Positions 9,469 through 19,382 are shown, counted from the stretch's first letter. The stretch: 64,000 nt of DNA from Gimesia alba (GCF_007744675.1 NZ_CP036269.1:6763493-6827492), one strand, 5' to 3'. Numbers and translations are program-made. Notes: a model not told the origin generated them from the letters alone.

Positions 9469-10419
9469 TTGTCTAAGGAGTTAGAGGAAACGCAAGAGGT
9501 TGATATAGACGATGGAGTAGAAGCCGAAGATGATTCGTTAATTGATTTTTATAGTGGAGATGCACTTTCAGTTGAAGAAAGTCGGTCAATAAGTATGTCG
9601 TCCCGCGTTCAGTTGATTCTTTTGGCAGGGGCTGTGGATTGTGGAAAATCTTCTCTAATTGCAAGTTTATTCCATTGCTTTCAAAATGGCCCGCTAGGGG
9701 GGTATTTATTCGCCGGTTCACGAACACTAGTTGGATTTGAACGAAGGTGTCACAAAGCTCGTGTCGCATCAAATCGAGATACACCCACAATGGACCGAAC
9801 TAGCTTTGGTGAAAAAAGGAAGCTTCTGCATCTCAAAGTTGCCCAAAAATCTAATCCAAGTACACCAAAACATTTGTTTTTCGCTGATGTTTCAGGAGAA
9901 TCTTTTGAAGATGCAATCAATTCTGTAGATGATTGCGCACAGGTACCGTTGCTCCGTCGCTCAGATCATTTTGTTTTATTGGTTGATGGTAGCAAAATGA
10001 TTGATTTGGCATTTCGTCAAAATGCAAAGAAAGAAGCATTATTGTTGCTTCAAAGTTGTATTGAATCGAATCGGTTGGGAGAACGTTCGCTGGTAGATGT
10101 TATATTCTCTAAGTATGATTTATTTGTGCATGATGATACTGCCTTAAATTTTATTGAATCAATCAAATCAGCAATAAAAGGCCGATTTGGAGATTTATTG
10201 GGGCGAATTAGATTTAGCAACATTGCAGCTATTCCGGAAACTGGGACTAAAGCGATTAAGCTCGGATACGGTTTGAATGAAATTTTTCCATCTTGGGTAG
10301 AAGATAACCCAGGTTCATACTTTCCAATAGAGCTCTATAATGAAAATCTAGAGGGGTGTTGTGAATTCGACTATTTTGGTCGGAACTATGCTAGACGAGA
10401 AAGCGGAATTAATGAATGA
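9469..10419 (+). CDS. Double-GTPase-type P-loop protein 1
   Basis: 316 residues from a TTG start that follows GAGGGGGAA by about 5 bases; no ATG fits better. After an acidic N-terminus, residues 45-60 hold a P-loop (LLAGAVDCGKSSLIASL). A DxSGE motif (FFADVSGESFED) resembles the switch II/Walker B of this GTPase clade, and a later VIFSKYDLF looks like a degenerate NKxD base-recognition motif. The features fit the paired small-GTPase-like proteins ('double GTPase') of bacterial conflict systems. It overlaps the next GTPase by 8 bases. Proposed role: nucleotide-dependent switch controlling the operon's effector. Confidence 0.8.
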   Translation: MSKELEETQEVDIDDGVEAEDDSLIDFYSGDALSVEESRSISMSSRVQLILLAGAVDCGKSSLIASLFHCFQNGPLGGYLFAGSRTLVGFERRCHKARVASNRDTPTMDRTSFGEKRKLLHLKVAQKSNPSTPKHLFFADVSGESFEDAINSVDDCAQVPLLRRSDHFVLLVDGSKMIDLAFRQNAKKEALLLLQSCIESNRLGERSLVDVIFSKYDLFVHDDTALNFIESIKSAIKGRFGDLLGRIRFSNIAAIPETGTKAIKLGYGLNEIFPSWVEDNPGSYFPIELYNENLEGCCEFDYFGRNYARRESGINE

Positions 10420-11275
10420 GAGACATTCACAACAATTTCTAATTGGGCTTCCAGAATCTGGTAAAACGACTTTTTTGGCAGCCTTATGGCATGTGCTGTT
10501 TGAAAAAGATGTAGACGGTAGTTTGCAGTTTGCCAATCTCACTGGAGATAAAACATATCTAAATAATATTTGCAAAGAATGGGTAGGAGTACAGCGTCTT
10601 GAACGCACCAAGTTGGGTATGGAATCGACTGCATTGATTCAGCTACGAGACCCAAAGACAGAGCTTTTGACTGATATTTCAATACCTGACTTGTCCGGCG
10701 AATCATTTGAGCAACAATGGACAGAAAGATATGCCGAAAAAGGATATTCTGAGATTATTGACCAATCTGAAGGAGGTCTTTTATTCATACATCCTGATAT
10801 CCGTGAAAGTGAATTGATAACAAACGCATCGCAACTAGCGAATAGAATCAAATCACCTGAGTCCAATGTTGAAGATAATCATAGTAATGAGCCAATAGAA
10901 TGGGATCCTCATAAATCGCCCACCCAAGTTCAACTTGTTGAATTATTGCAGTTCATATCTGTTTTAAATAGACGAAGCTCGATTCGATTAGCTGTAATAA
11001 TTTCTGCGTGGGACCGGGTACACGAAAATCAATCCGATCCTGATAAGTGGTTAGGTAAACGAGCCCCTTTATTAATGCAATTTCTCCAAGCAAATTCTGA
11101 AAAATTCGAGTGTAAATGCTTTGGCGTTAGCGCTCAGGGGGGAGATATAGAAAAAAACAAGGATGAACTACAATCAATCGAGTCACCCTCGCAACGCATT
11201 GAATTGATATCAACAGGGCACAAAAAAACAAATGATATCACATTACCTTTGCGATGGACGATTCGATGGGATTAA
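10412..11275 (+). CDS. Double-GTPase-type P-loop protein 2
   Basis: 287 residues. The ATG at 10412 overlaps the previous stop and puts the P-loop at its usual N-terminal position (FLIGLPESGKTTFLAAL). An earlier in-frame ATG at 10361 would force a 59-base overlap. A DLSGESFEQQW motif parallels the DVSGE of the preceding gene, and VIISAWDRV replaces a standard NKxD. Sequence-related but not identical to its neighbour, it makes the second half of a GTPase pair. Two adjacent members plus a GAP1-like protein is the diagnostic arrangement of double-GTPase systems. Confidence 0.8.
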   Translation: MNERHSQQFLIGLPESGKTTFLAALWHVLFEKDVDGSLQFANLTGDKTYLNNICKEWVGVQRLERTKLGMESTALIQLRDPKTELLTDISIPDLSGESFEQQWTERYAEKGYSEIIDQSEGGLLFIHPDIRESELITNASQLANRIKSPESNVEDNHSNEPIEWDPHKSPTQVQLVELLQFISVLNRRSSIRLAVIISAWDRVHENQSDPDKWLGKRAPLLMQFLQANSEKFECKCFGVSAQGGDIEKNKDELQSIESPSQRIELISTGHKKTNDITLPLRWTIRWD

Positions 11276-13332
11276 GCATAAGAGGCAGCGAAATAATTGC
11301 TGACCAAGCTGTGCATGGTTACTCCAATGGGCATCGCCTACTTGCTGCATCCAAATCTTTTGGAAAGCAGGTTGAACGACAAATGAGAATGTTGAGCGAC
11401 TTGTCTGGTCCGACTATTAGTGAAGGTTTTGAAAAATACTGGACTGCTTACCCCCTCATACAAAATAAATATTTTGCAATTGCAAAAACATGGATAGCAA
11501 CAGAATTCTCACGTCCAGGGTGTGTATGGACCCATACGCTCATTTTTCGATATACAGACTTACTGAAATTGAATTCCATCGAAGATCTCCTCGATGCTTT
11601 TATTCATCCAGAGTCCATGGGTTTAGAGCGTTATGAAGAGCCAGTTTCTATTAGAAGTAGCCACAATAACATTCGTTCTCAACATTTATCTTCCATCTCA
11701 TTTCAAATTGCAGAAGATTTTTATAAAACTGAGGATCCAGTTTGTGTTCGAGTAAAAAACTCGGAGCTCTTTGAGAGAGACGTATTTGAACTATGGTTAT
11801 TTCACGCAAGACTTACTGCTAAATTGTTTTCTTTTTGTACCGGTGCGATCAGATTACGTCAAATTGAAAATCAATATCTTGATGTTCAATTATCAACATC
11901 AGAGGGTATAAGAGATGCAATACGATCACATTCTCAAGTTAAAATTTGTGATATTTCTACATCCCTTACCACTGATAAAAAGGAGAAGAAGGAGGAGGAA
12001 GGCTTTGCCTTTGTGTCTAAATATTTAAGTTCTGACTCAAGAGCAGAAATTGGTCAATTATATTCTGTTGCGAAAAATATTGCAGATGCGGAGTCTGGAG
12101 GAATTCCTATCTCAAATGTTGCTGAAAAGATTGCATCTAATTGGCCCAGTTCGAAAGAAGCACAAGGTATAAAGACAAGCGTATTTGGATCATCAGAAGT
12201 CCGAGAGTATTTTCTCAAAAACGACGAACTAGTAATTGTTGAATCAATAATTTCTCCCAAGGTCAGCCATGCATTTGATTTAAAAGAACTAAAAGTCGCA
12301 AATACATTAAAAGGAGCTAGTGTTACAAGAAGTCAAGAAGTATGCCGACTTCTATCGCGAGGAATTACAAAGAACAAGAAGGACTTTGTTTCCGTAGCAT
12401 TAGATACTATTGTTTTATTGAGAGAACGAGTAAGCACTGATATTCTGGAAAAACTGTCTGAGAATGAGATATGCCAATTAATTAAACTGCGTCCCGATTA
12501 CCTAATATGTAAAAAAGTCTGGGAATTGGCAGATAGACAAAAGCTCAACAAAATTCTAGAAACTGCAAATATCGAAGCAACTTGGGTGAATAGCTTAATT
12601 GAAACTACTATTGAAATTTCAGAGTTCGAAGCGATATCTCATATAATAAGTACCAATCCTGAATTGGGTATCCGAGCAATCCTAGATAAGGGTAATCAGG
12701 ATACAAGGCTGGCTAGTCGGATAATGTCGATGCTTAGTAGTCGATCTGATCTGGTTTGCGAGTGGCTCGACAAAGAGAAAAGTATTTCAGTCGAATTTCT
12801 CGGTAGCTTATTTTTGAATTTAGATCCAGCTAGTGAGGCATTTCTGCATTGTAGTTCGTCCTCTTTGGAAAATATCTCAAACTTTGATCGCAATAATAGT
12901 AGTGACTTAAACCAGTTCCTTGATGCATTTCTTTTCTCTATTGCGCTCACGCATTCTGAGAAAGAATTGTCCTGCATGGTTTCACGACAGTTCCCATCCT
13001 TATATTCTTCTGTTTGTAGGTCTAGTCTCGCGAGACAGGCGTGGAGTTTGTTGGATCGCTTTTTGCCACGTGGCTTTTTTTGGAGCCCAGCAAAAAGATT
13101 TCGCATAGGACTCGTGTCTGTATTCATAAATAACGAATGGCCTGTCAATGACTTTTTACGTGCGATTCCAGATGAACAATTTGTTACTGATGTGTGCGGA
13201 ATGTGGGGATGGGATGAGAAAGAAATGGAGTTTCTGACGAATGTAGTCAGTTATGCATTGGAGAGTGGTCAAGACATCATTTCGCGGAAAATATACAAGA
13301 GGTTTCGAAAGTACTCTAAATACTTTATTTGA
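11254..13332 (+). CDS. GAP1-like protein (GTPase-associated protein)
   Basis: 692 residues, beginning inside the end of the previous gene (22-base overlap); an alternative ATG lies at 11266. The N-terminal region (DQAVHGYSNGHRLLAASKS, then LSDLSGP, KTWIATEFSRPGCVWTHTLIF) has the recognisable pattern of the GAP1 N-terminal domain: Q-x-x-x-GY-x-x-GH-R-L-L and a W...RPG-V-W-THTL block. The remainder is alpha-helical repeat-like sequence without obvious catalytic residues. In known systems GAP1 proteins accompany double GTPases and are proposed as target-sensing or scaffold components, so here it would complete the system. Confidence 0.8.
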   Translation: MDDSMGLSIRGSEIIADQAVHGYSNGHRLLAASKSFGKQVERQMRMLSDLSGPTISEGFEKYWTAYPLIQNKYFAIAKTWIATEFSRPGCVWTHTLIFRYTDLLKLNSIEDLLDAFIHPESMGLERYEEPVSIRSSHNNIRSQHLSSISFQIAEDFYKTEDPVCVRVKNSELFERDVFELWLFHARLTAKLFSFCTGAIRLRQIENQYLDVQLSTSEGIRDAIRSHSQVKICDISTSLTTDKKEKKEEEGFAFVSKYLSSDSRAEIGQLYSVAKNIADAESGGIPISNVAEKIASNWPSSKEAQGIKTSVFGSSEVREYFLKNDELVIVESIISPKVSHAFDLKELKVANTLKGASVTRSQEVCRLLSRGITKNKKDFVSVALDTIVLLRERVSTDILEKLSENEICQLIKLRPDYLICKKVWELADRQKLNKILETANIEATWVNSLIETTIEISEFEAISHIISTNPELGIRAILDKGNQDTRLASRIMSMLSSRSDLVCEWLDKEKSISVEFLGSLFLNLDPASEAFLHCSSSSLENISNFDRNNSSDLNQFLDAFLFSIALTHSEKELSCMVSRQFPSLYSSVCRSSLARQAWSLLDRFLPRGFFWSPAKRFRIGLVSVFINNEWPVNDFLRAIPDEQFVTDVCGMWGWDEKEMEFLTNVVSYALESGQDIISRKIYKRFRKYSKYFI

Positions 13333-13487
13333 TCGAAGATATGTTATACGCCTTTCTACAATGCCAAGATCTAAAAAATGAGTAGCTATGATAAATAAAA
13401 TCTAGCTGTCTCCCAAAATAGGTTCGGCTGACAAATAAACGTCACATTAATCGAATAAATCTGTGTGAACTTAGGAGAAAATCTCCA

Positions 13488-13763
13488 ATGAATGATCTCG
13501 AACTAACAAATGATGAACTTCGGCAGATTGTCCACTATGCCGAAACAGCTCAGAGTGATCAATCTTCTGACCCTAAACTTCTCGCCCTCGCGCTTCAGGT
13601 AGTCGCACTTTGCATGTTACGATTGCAATCAGGTGATCCACCGTTAACCGGACCGGGAGTAGATAGATGGTATGACGAAATATTCGGCTTTGATATGCGC
13701 CCTATTGCTGCGCGACTTGATCCCGCTGTGCAGAAGCTACGGGCTGCTAAAATCATTAAATAA
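13488..13763 (+). CDS. Small hypothetical protein
   Basis: 91 residues, acidic and helical, with TTAGGAG upstream. I recognise no family. It lies between the GTPase operon and a broken integrase, separated from the operon by about 155 bases, so it may be island cargo. Some conserved-looking composition (PGVDRWYDEIFGFDMRPIAARLDPAVQKLR) makes it more convincing than a random frame. Confidence 0.5.
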   Translation: MNDLELTNDELRQIVHYAETAQSDQSSDPKLLALALQVVALCMLRLQSGDPPLTGPGVDRWYDEIFGFDMRPIAARLDPAVQKLRAAKIIK

Positions 13764-13894
13764 AAAATAGAGTTGAATGATGAAGTGAAGGCGTCTTTGA
13801 GTATTGGTAAGAATGGTGAAGGCAAAGACGAAGTGCTGTGCATGGATTCTAAGCTACGGTCAAGAGTGCAATTCATTCCTGAATGATTTGTCGC

Positions 13895-14565
13895 TCACAT
13901 TGAATTTAGTATAAGCTTTAGCTTCTGTATCTCTTCAGGGGAAAGTAGAGACTTTGTTTCTGTGGGTTCATTTTTGGAGCCCTTACTCTCGAGCTTCTCG
14001 TGGATTTCACCTGCAGCAGCCTGAGCCGCCTTAGTCGCACCATAAAACTTCTCCGTCGTCGAAAAATCTCGGTGCCGTAAAATGACTTTGAGGGTTTCTG
14101 CCGAGATTCCGGCGTTGATCAGCCGGTGAGCACAGCCCCGTCTCAGATCGTGGGCAGTGGCATACTTCAGACGGCGTCCCGTTTCTTCATCTGGCTGCTG
14201 AACGATAATCCTGGCTTGCTCTCCAATCTGAGCAATGATTCGGCTGACTCGGTCCGTTGACAGCCGTTTCTCCGTTCTCTGAGCCTGTCTGCTGGATAGT
14301 TTCTCAGCCCGTTTTCTGAGTTTTGCAATAGCATCGGAAGTAATTTCCCCCTGATGTTGATTGAATTCGACCTTGCGTTTGATCTTCGCTTTGCCAAGCC
14401 AGTTTCGAATGGTGGTATCAGAAACCCCACAGGCTCGGCCGATGGCAGTATTGCTGTACTGTTCTGCCAGCCTGGCAAGATCCCGGTTAGTTGGTCTGAA
14501 CCATTCACTATGAGTTTCGATCTAACACTTCAGGAGTCATTCTGATCATATTTTTCCATTTTGCT
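13895..14565 (-). pseudogene. Tyrosine integrase remnant (C-terminal part)
   Basis: The minus strand reads about 205 residues matching the C-terminus of the two intact integrases at 31913 and 61968, ending in EEIQKLKLILNSM and retaining the H-x-L-R and catalytic Tyr region. Upstream the frame stops at TAG (14522-14524) where the intact copies have CAG. The following bases (14526-14565) then resemble a part of the intact gene some 290 bp further upstream (ACTTCAGGAGT...), which suggests an internal deletion. It shows that a third relative of elements A and B once sat here and may have carried in the GTPase operon. Confidence 0.8.
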
Positions 14566-15006
14566 ATGAAATCGCTAATACGTCTGTCTTTCAAACATAC
14601 ACACCGAGTCCGCGAATAAGGGCTGTATAGATTACTGCCTGGCATTCATCGAGTTTAGCGAACTAATTCGAGTCCAAACGACGAGAGGTGTTTCGGATGA
14701 CTTTCGCCGCTGATCAATCGCGGCTACATCTTGCTGAAATGAATTGACAATTATATGTGGCCACCCTTCACTAATTACTCATTTCGAAAACAGTCTGAGT
14801 GCGATTCACCTAATGATTTGCATCACAAGTCTTCTTCCACGAGTTGTTTGTTGTCAAGAATCAGATCGGTCCGACAATTAAATTGTGTCATGACGCCACA
14901 AAAGGAACGCTCTTGTGAGACCTGTTGTCACAACTAACTGTTTTCGACGCATTTTGTTGACAGTTTCACCCTATAACCTACTCTTCCTATACACTCGTCT
15001 GACTGA
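14566..15006. other. Intergenic region, no gene seen
   Basis: Short open frames here have no family resemblance and no ribosome binding sites. The region separates the integrase remnant from the IS5-type insertion. Confidence 0.4.
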
Positions 15007-15091
15007 CTAGAGGTTGTCTCATAACGTCAAAAAAAGTGAACGGTTTGGCGCGTCTTTTGCATGAAGTGTTCTCCTGAAAGGAGAATTTCTT

Positions 15092-15538
15092 ATGTATATG
15101 ACGCTGGTCTGGTGGCCCAAACGAAAACGGGTTTCCACAAAAACAGCGTCCAGGACGGAACGCCCGGTCGTTTTGACCGATAAACAATGGTCTTTAGTCG
15201 CAAAACTGTTTCCCTGGACTCCCCCTTCCAAAAAGGGAGGACGTCCAAAAGCCCATCCACGAGATTGCCTGGAAGGCATTCTCTGGATTTTGGTGACAGG
15301 AGCACGATGGAAAGATTTACCAAGAGAGTATCCCTCAAAAGCGACGTGCCATCGACGTTTCCAGCAATGGACGATCGAAGGGCGGCTCTTATCTGCCTGG
15401 CAAATCATCTTGGAACGAATGGATGATGCTGGCCAGATTGATTTCTCGGAAACCTTTGCTGATGGCACTTTTGCCTCGGCAAAAAAAGGGGTAGAAGAGT
15501 TGGCCCGACTCGTCGTGGCAAAGGCACAAAGGTCATGA
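15092..15538 (+). CDS. IS5-family transposase, frame A (N-terminal part)
   Basis: 148 residues from an ATG with AAAGGAGAA upstream. It carries the IS5-type N-terminal domain (LTDKQWSLVAKLFP, GGRPKAHPRDCLEGILWILVTGARWKDLP) and the first catalytic Asp region (DFSETFADGTFASAKK). The frame ends prematurely. A slippery A7-G run at 15481-15488 lets -1 slippage enter a frame encoding VGPTRRGKGTKVM, which continues into frame B. The product is probably the fused transposase. Confidence 0.8.
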   Translation: MYMTLVWWPKRKRVSTKTASRTERPVVLTDKQWSLVAKLFPWTPPSKKGGRPKAHPRDCLEGILWILVTGARWKDLPREYPSKATCHRRFQQWTIEGRLLSAWQIILERMDDAGQIDFSETFADGTFASAKKGVEELARLVVAKAQRS

Positions 15539-15936
15539 TTTTTGTCGATCGTCACGGGACACCTGTGGCGATCGACACAGAATCGGCCCGTCGTAGCGAA
15601 GTCAAGCTGATCGAACCGCTGCTTGAAAAAATCACATTGCAAAATCGACAACCCGAGCGACTTGTTTATGACAAAGCCGCCGATTCGGACTCGTTGCGCA
15701 AACGGCTGATGGAAAAGAATATCGATCTGATCTGCCCGCATCGAAAATCGAGAGTCAAACCGCCGACGCAAGATGGTCGAAAGCTTCCACGCTTCAAACG
15801 ACGTTGGATTGTGGAACGCAGTATTGCCTGGCTCCACAACTATCGTCGCATTGTCACGCGCTGGGAATATCACGATTACCTCTACGAAAGCTTTGTAATT
15901 CTTGGGTGTTTATTTACACTATTAAAAAGGTTTTGA
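15535..15936 (+). CDS. IS5-family transposase, frame B (catalytic C-terminal part)
   Basis: 133 residues as drawn, though translation probably enters by -1 frameshift from frame A. It contains the second Asp block (ERLVYDKAADSD) and the C-terminal Y-x-x-R...E signature region (RWIVERSIAWLHNYRR), so with frame A the DDE triad is complete and the IS may be active. Confidence 0.8.
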   Translation: MIFVDRHGTPVAIDTESARRSEVKLIEPLLEKITLQNRQPERLVYDKAADSDSLRKRLMEKNIDLICPHRKSRVKPPTQDGRKLPRFKRRWIVERSIAWLHNYRRIVTRWEYHDYLYESFVILGCLFTLLKRF

Positions 15937-15968
15937 GATGCCCTCTAGTTTCAAATGTGAGAGTACAA

Positions 15969-18900
15969 ATGAAGAAACACAACAATGAAAGAATTGTTGA
16001 CAACCGACAGTTCCCAACAATCGAAGAAATCGATCTTTTGAATACGATCCGATTGATACAGTCGCAGTTTACTTCTGATGAGCCACCACTCAAGTTTTAC
16101 GACAAGCTGCTTTCGCATCTTATTAAATCAAGTCAAAGTTCATATGGTTTCATCGGAGATCTTCTTTACACAAATGCAGGCGATCCGTATTTCAAGATGC
16201 GGGCCGTCTCCAACATTGCCTGGAACCAGAAATCTCTTGAGTATTTTGTAGAACATTCGCCAAACGGTCTTGATTTTTTCAATCTCAAGAATCTGTTTGG
16301 TGCAGTACTCACGTCTGGCAAGTATGTACTGACAAACGACACGGCGAATGACGTGCGTAGCGGAGGCCTGCCTCTCGGTCACCCGTTGATCGAGTCGTTT
16401 CTAGGAATGCCTCTGTTTCACGATGGCAATCTGATTGGTATGGTTGGCATGGCAAATCGTACTGGTGGATATGACGAATCGCTGGCGAAGAATCTGGAGC
16501 CACTGTTTACCACTTTCTCGACCATCATCGCTGCGTACTGGAATGCTCGAAAATATAGGGAGTCAGAGAAGAAATATCGAGGGCTGCTGGAGTGCGCTCC
16601 TGATGCATTGGTGATTTGCAACCAGGATGGAAATATAATCCTAACGAATACACAGGCGACACATATATTTGGTTACTCACAAGAAGAATTGATTGGGGAG
16701 CCTGTCGAAGTTCTCATTCCTGAAGATATTCGTGCCATCCACAAGAAAAAACATGTTGGGTATTTCTCGAACCCCAAGGTACGCCCCATGGGAAAATCGG
16801 CGGATCTCTACGGGTTACGGAAAGATGGTAGTCGGTTTCCCATTGAGGTCAACCTAGGGCCTCTGCGGACAGACTCTGGAGTGCTCGTCACCGCCTCCAT
16901 TCGCGATGTTAGTGAGCGTAAGCGTGCAGAAGAAGAAATAATACTCTTTCGGACAGCCCTGGATTGTTCGGCCGATGCCGTCTTTCTTATCGACCGGAAT
17001 AAGATGCGATTCATTGATATGAACGCAACCGCCTGTGCGAGTGTGGGCTACTCTCGTGAGGAACTACTCACCATGGGGCCAGGGGACATCAAAACTAATA
17101 TCACCTGTGATGAGTTGGCGCTTCAGTTCGACAAAGTGATTTCCTCGAAACAAGAGAAAAAGGGGGTGATTGAAACTGTGCACCGCCGCAAAGATGGCTC
17201 AGATTTCCCCGTCGAAATACTTTTCCAGGCCTTGGATTCCTCAACTGATAAACCGATTCTGATTGCGACGGCTCGTGATATCACCGATCGTAAGCGCGCA
17301 GAGCGACTGAAGGATGGTCAGAATGAAATAATCCATCAGATTTACTCTGGCAATTCGTTACTCAGCGTGCTCACGCTTCTGTGCCAGATTGTGGAGGAAC
17401 AAGTTTCTGAGATACGGTGTTCGGTCATGTTGATTGATGAAGATACTGGACGATTGCAAGTCTGTGCTGCTCCAAACCTTTCAGAGAAGCTGCAACGTGC
17501 GCTCAACAATCTTGAGGTTAAACCCTGCGCGGGAACAAATTTTACCTCAACTGACGTTCGAGAAACCGTGGTTGTGAATGATCTCACGAGCGCCCCACTT
17601 TGGGGTGATTTCCACAGCCTGGCGCTGGCGGATGGGCTGAGGGCCTACTGGTCTCAACCGATTATTGAATCAGAGGGCAAGGTGCTGGGAGCTTTTTGCA
17701 TGTTCTGCGAGGAGCCACGTGGTCCTCTCACTGGCGAAGCGACGTTGCTAGAATCGTCGGCACAAATGGCTGGCGTCGCCATTGAACGTAAGCAGTTGGA
17801 GCAAAAGCTACGACATGATGCCTTGCATGATCCTCTGACAGATTTGCCTAACCGAGCATTGTTCGTCAAGCAACTTGAGCTGGCAATCCAGCGATATAAG
17901 AGAAACAATGATTATTCGATTGCAGTTCTGTTTCTTGACTTGGATCGCTTCAAGACCATCAATGACAGCCTGGGGCATCTGACTGGAGACAATCTGCTGG
18001 TGCAGACGGCTCAAAGGTTACAGAAAGCGATACGAGAAACAGATATCGTAGCGCGTCTTGGTGGAGACGAGTTTGCCGTGCTGGCTGAGCATATTACTGA
18101 TGTCAATGATGTGATTCTAATTGCCGAGCGTATTCATGAAGCTTTGCAGCAACCGTTCAATTTGGAAGGTGAAGAGGTCTTTACGAGCACCAGTATCGGA
18201 ATTGCCGTGAGTACTGTTGAACACCATAGCGCGGACGATATCCTGCGTGACGCTGACACGGCCATGTATCGAGCCAAGTCGCAAGGGGATTCACGCTTCG
18301 AGCTGTTCACCTCCGAGATGTCCACCAATTCTAAAATAACCCTGACATTAGAAAATCAACTGAGACAAGCCCTCAATCGCCAAGAATTTCGGGTATTCTA
18401 TCAGCCTATTATATCGCTGACGACGATGACGATTATCGGTTTCGAAGCTCTGCTGCGTTGGGAGCATCCAGAGCGTGGGATCATACCACCATCGGAATTC
18501 CTCGACGTAGCGGAAAAATGTGGATTGATGATCCCGGTTGGCTGGTGGGTAATGCAGACAGCATGCGGCCAACTGTGTGAATGGCAGAATCAATTTCCTA
18601 CTGCCACGGCACTGACTCTCAACGTGAATTTCTCACCCAGACAAATTATACAGCCTAACGTTATCGAAAAAACTCTTCGAATTATTGACGAGACCGGCAT
18701 CAAGGCAGACAACCTGTACCTGGAAATCACGGAACACGCTGCCATTGAAAATACCGCACTAACATTAGCTGTTTTGACAGAGTTGCATGAGCAAGGGGTT
18801 CGCCTGGTAATAGATGATTTCGGAACGGGCTATTCGTCTCTGAGTCACCTCCAGTTGTTTCCCTTTAGCTCTCTGAAGGTTGACCGTTCATTTATCAGCG

Positions 18901-19160
18901 GTACCGACCTACACAAGCGGAACTCGCACATTGTACACACTACTATTGACCTGGCCCACAATCTGGGGATGACCGTCGTTGCTGAAGGCGTGGAAACGAA
19001 AGACCAAATGTCACGACTCATAGCTCTTGGGTGTGATTTTATGCAGGGTTACTTTATTGCGAAGCCTTTGCCACCTGACAAGGTGCACACATTATTGCTT
19101 AACGAATCACAAATTGATCAACATGAATTGATGGCTACTGCAACTCTGTCGAATCTTTGA
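15969..19160 (+). CDS. Sensor protein GAF-PAS-PAS-GAF-GGDEF-EAL
   Basis: About 1063 residues from ATG 15969; longer in-frame starts lie inside the IS. Domains in order: GAF (about 35-190), two PAS/PAC (about 200-450, each ending in RDxxERK/TDRKRAE-type sequence), GAF (about 465-625), GGDEF (about 640-800) and EAL (about 810-1050). The cyclase site is intact (RLGGDEFAVL) with an upstream RETD that fits the inhibitory RxxD I-site. The EAL signature (GFEALLRWEHP) and the DDFGTGYSSL and EGVET blocks indicate a working phosphodiesterase. It may therefore make and degrade c-di-GMP under control of small-molecule or redox sensors. The IS immediately upstream may have removed the native promoter or an N-terminal segment. 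A PilZ effector follows. Confidence 0.92.
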   Translation: MKKHNNERIVDNRQFPTIEEIDLLNTIRLIQSQFTSDEPPLKFYDKLLSHLIKSSQSSYGFIGDLLYTNAGDPYFKMRAVSNIAWNQKSLEYFVEHSPNGLDFFNLKNLFGAVLTSGKYVLTNDTANDVRSGGLPLGHPLIESFLGMPLFHDGNLIGMVGMANRTGGYDESLAKNLEPLFTTFSTIIAAYWNARKYRESEKKYRGLLECAPDALVICNQDGNIILTNTQATHIFGYSQEELIGEPVEVLIPEDIRAIHKKKHVGYFSNPKVRPMGKSADLYGLRKDGSRFPIEVNLGPLRTDSGVLVTASIRDVSERKRAEEEIILFRTALDCSADAVFLIDRNKMRFIDMNATACASVGYSREELLTMGPGDIKTNITCDELALQFDKVISSKQEKKGVIETVHRRKDGSDFPVEILFQALDSSTDKPILIATARDITDRKRAERLKDGQNEIIHQIYSGNSLLSVLTLLCQIVEEQVSEIRCSVMLIDEDTGRLQVCAAPNLSEKLQRALNNLEVKPCAGTNFTSTDVRETVVVNDLTSAPLWGDFHSLALADGLRAYWSQPIIESEGKVLGAFCMFCEEPRGPLTGEATLLESSAQMAGVAIERKQLEQKLRHDALHDPLTDLPNRALFVKQLELAIQRYKRNNDYSIAVLFLDLDRFKTINDSLGHLTGDNLLVQTAQRLQKAIRETDIVARLGGDEFAVLAEHITDVNDVILIAERIHEALQQPFNLEGEEVFTSTSIGIAVSTVEHHSADDILRDADTAMYRAKSQGDSRFELFTSEMSTNSKITLTLENQLRQALNRQEFRVFYQPIISLTTMTIIGFEALLRWEHPERGIIPPSEFLDVAEKCGLMIPVGWWVMQTACGQLCEWQNQFPTATALTLNVNFSPRQIIQPNVIEKTLRIIDETGIKADNLYLEITEHAAIENTALTLAVLTELHEQGVRLVIDDFGTGYSSLSHLQLFPFSSLKVDRSFISGTDLHKRNSHIVHTTIDLAHNLGMTVVAEGVETKDQMSRLIALGCDFMQGYFIAKPLPPDKVHTLLLNESQIDQHELMATATLSNL

Positions 19161-19382
19161 TGCTCTTGGAATGTCTGGAATTCTCGATGAAGTATTTGAA
19201 GGCCAGATACTGCGTGGCTCAACATTCTGATGGTGATCCCGAATGTCACGTTTTCTTTTTTAATTCACAAACCATCTCGCCGAGCCTTCTAACTGAACTT
19301 CGTTTGCGAAATGCTTTTGACATAAGTTCTCTCTGCTAAGGCAGAGTCAATCTTATAATTCGGCACCAGAAAGAAAACAATT

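Larger units (their letters stand above)
15011..15944 (+). mobile_element. IS5-family insertion sequence
   Basis: A 934-bp element. Its ends are imperfect inverted repeats (AGGTTGTCTCATAAC at the left; AGGGCATCTCAAAAC reading inward from 15944), flanked by a CTAG duplication at 15007-15010 and 15945-15948, consistent with IS5-group targets. It carries two overlapping transposase frames joined by a probable -1 frameshift. It lies only about 20 bp upstream of the GGDEF/EAL gene and has probably altered that gene's promoter. Confidence 0.8.

Noticed and set aside
13834..13860. Possible att motif next to the integrase remnant (GTGCTGTGCATGGATTC)
   Set aside because: Too weak a match to the att-like motif at 29108, 31829 and 63663.
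14755..14937. 60-codon frame before the IS
   Set aside because: No ribosome binding site, no family resemblance and odd composition.
19157..19339. 60-codon frame after the GGDEF/EAL gene
   Set aside because: No supported start or motif; likely chance.
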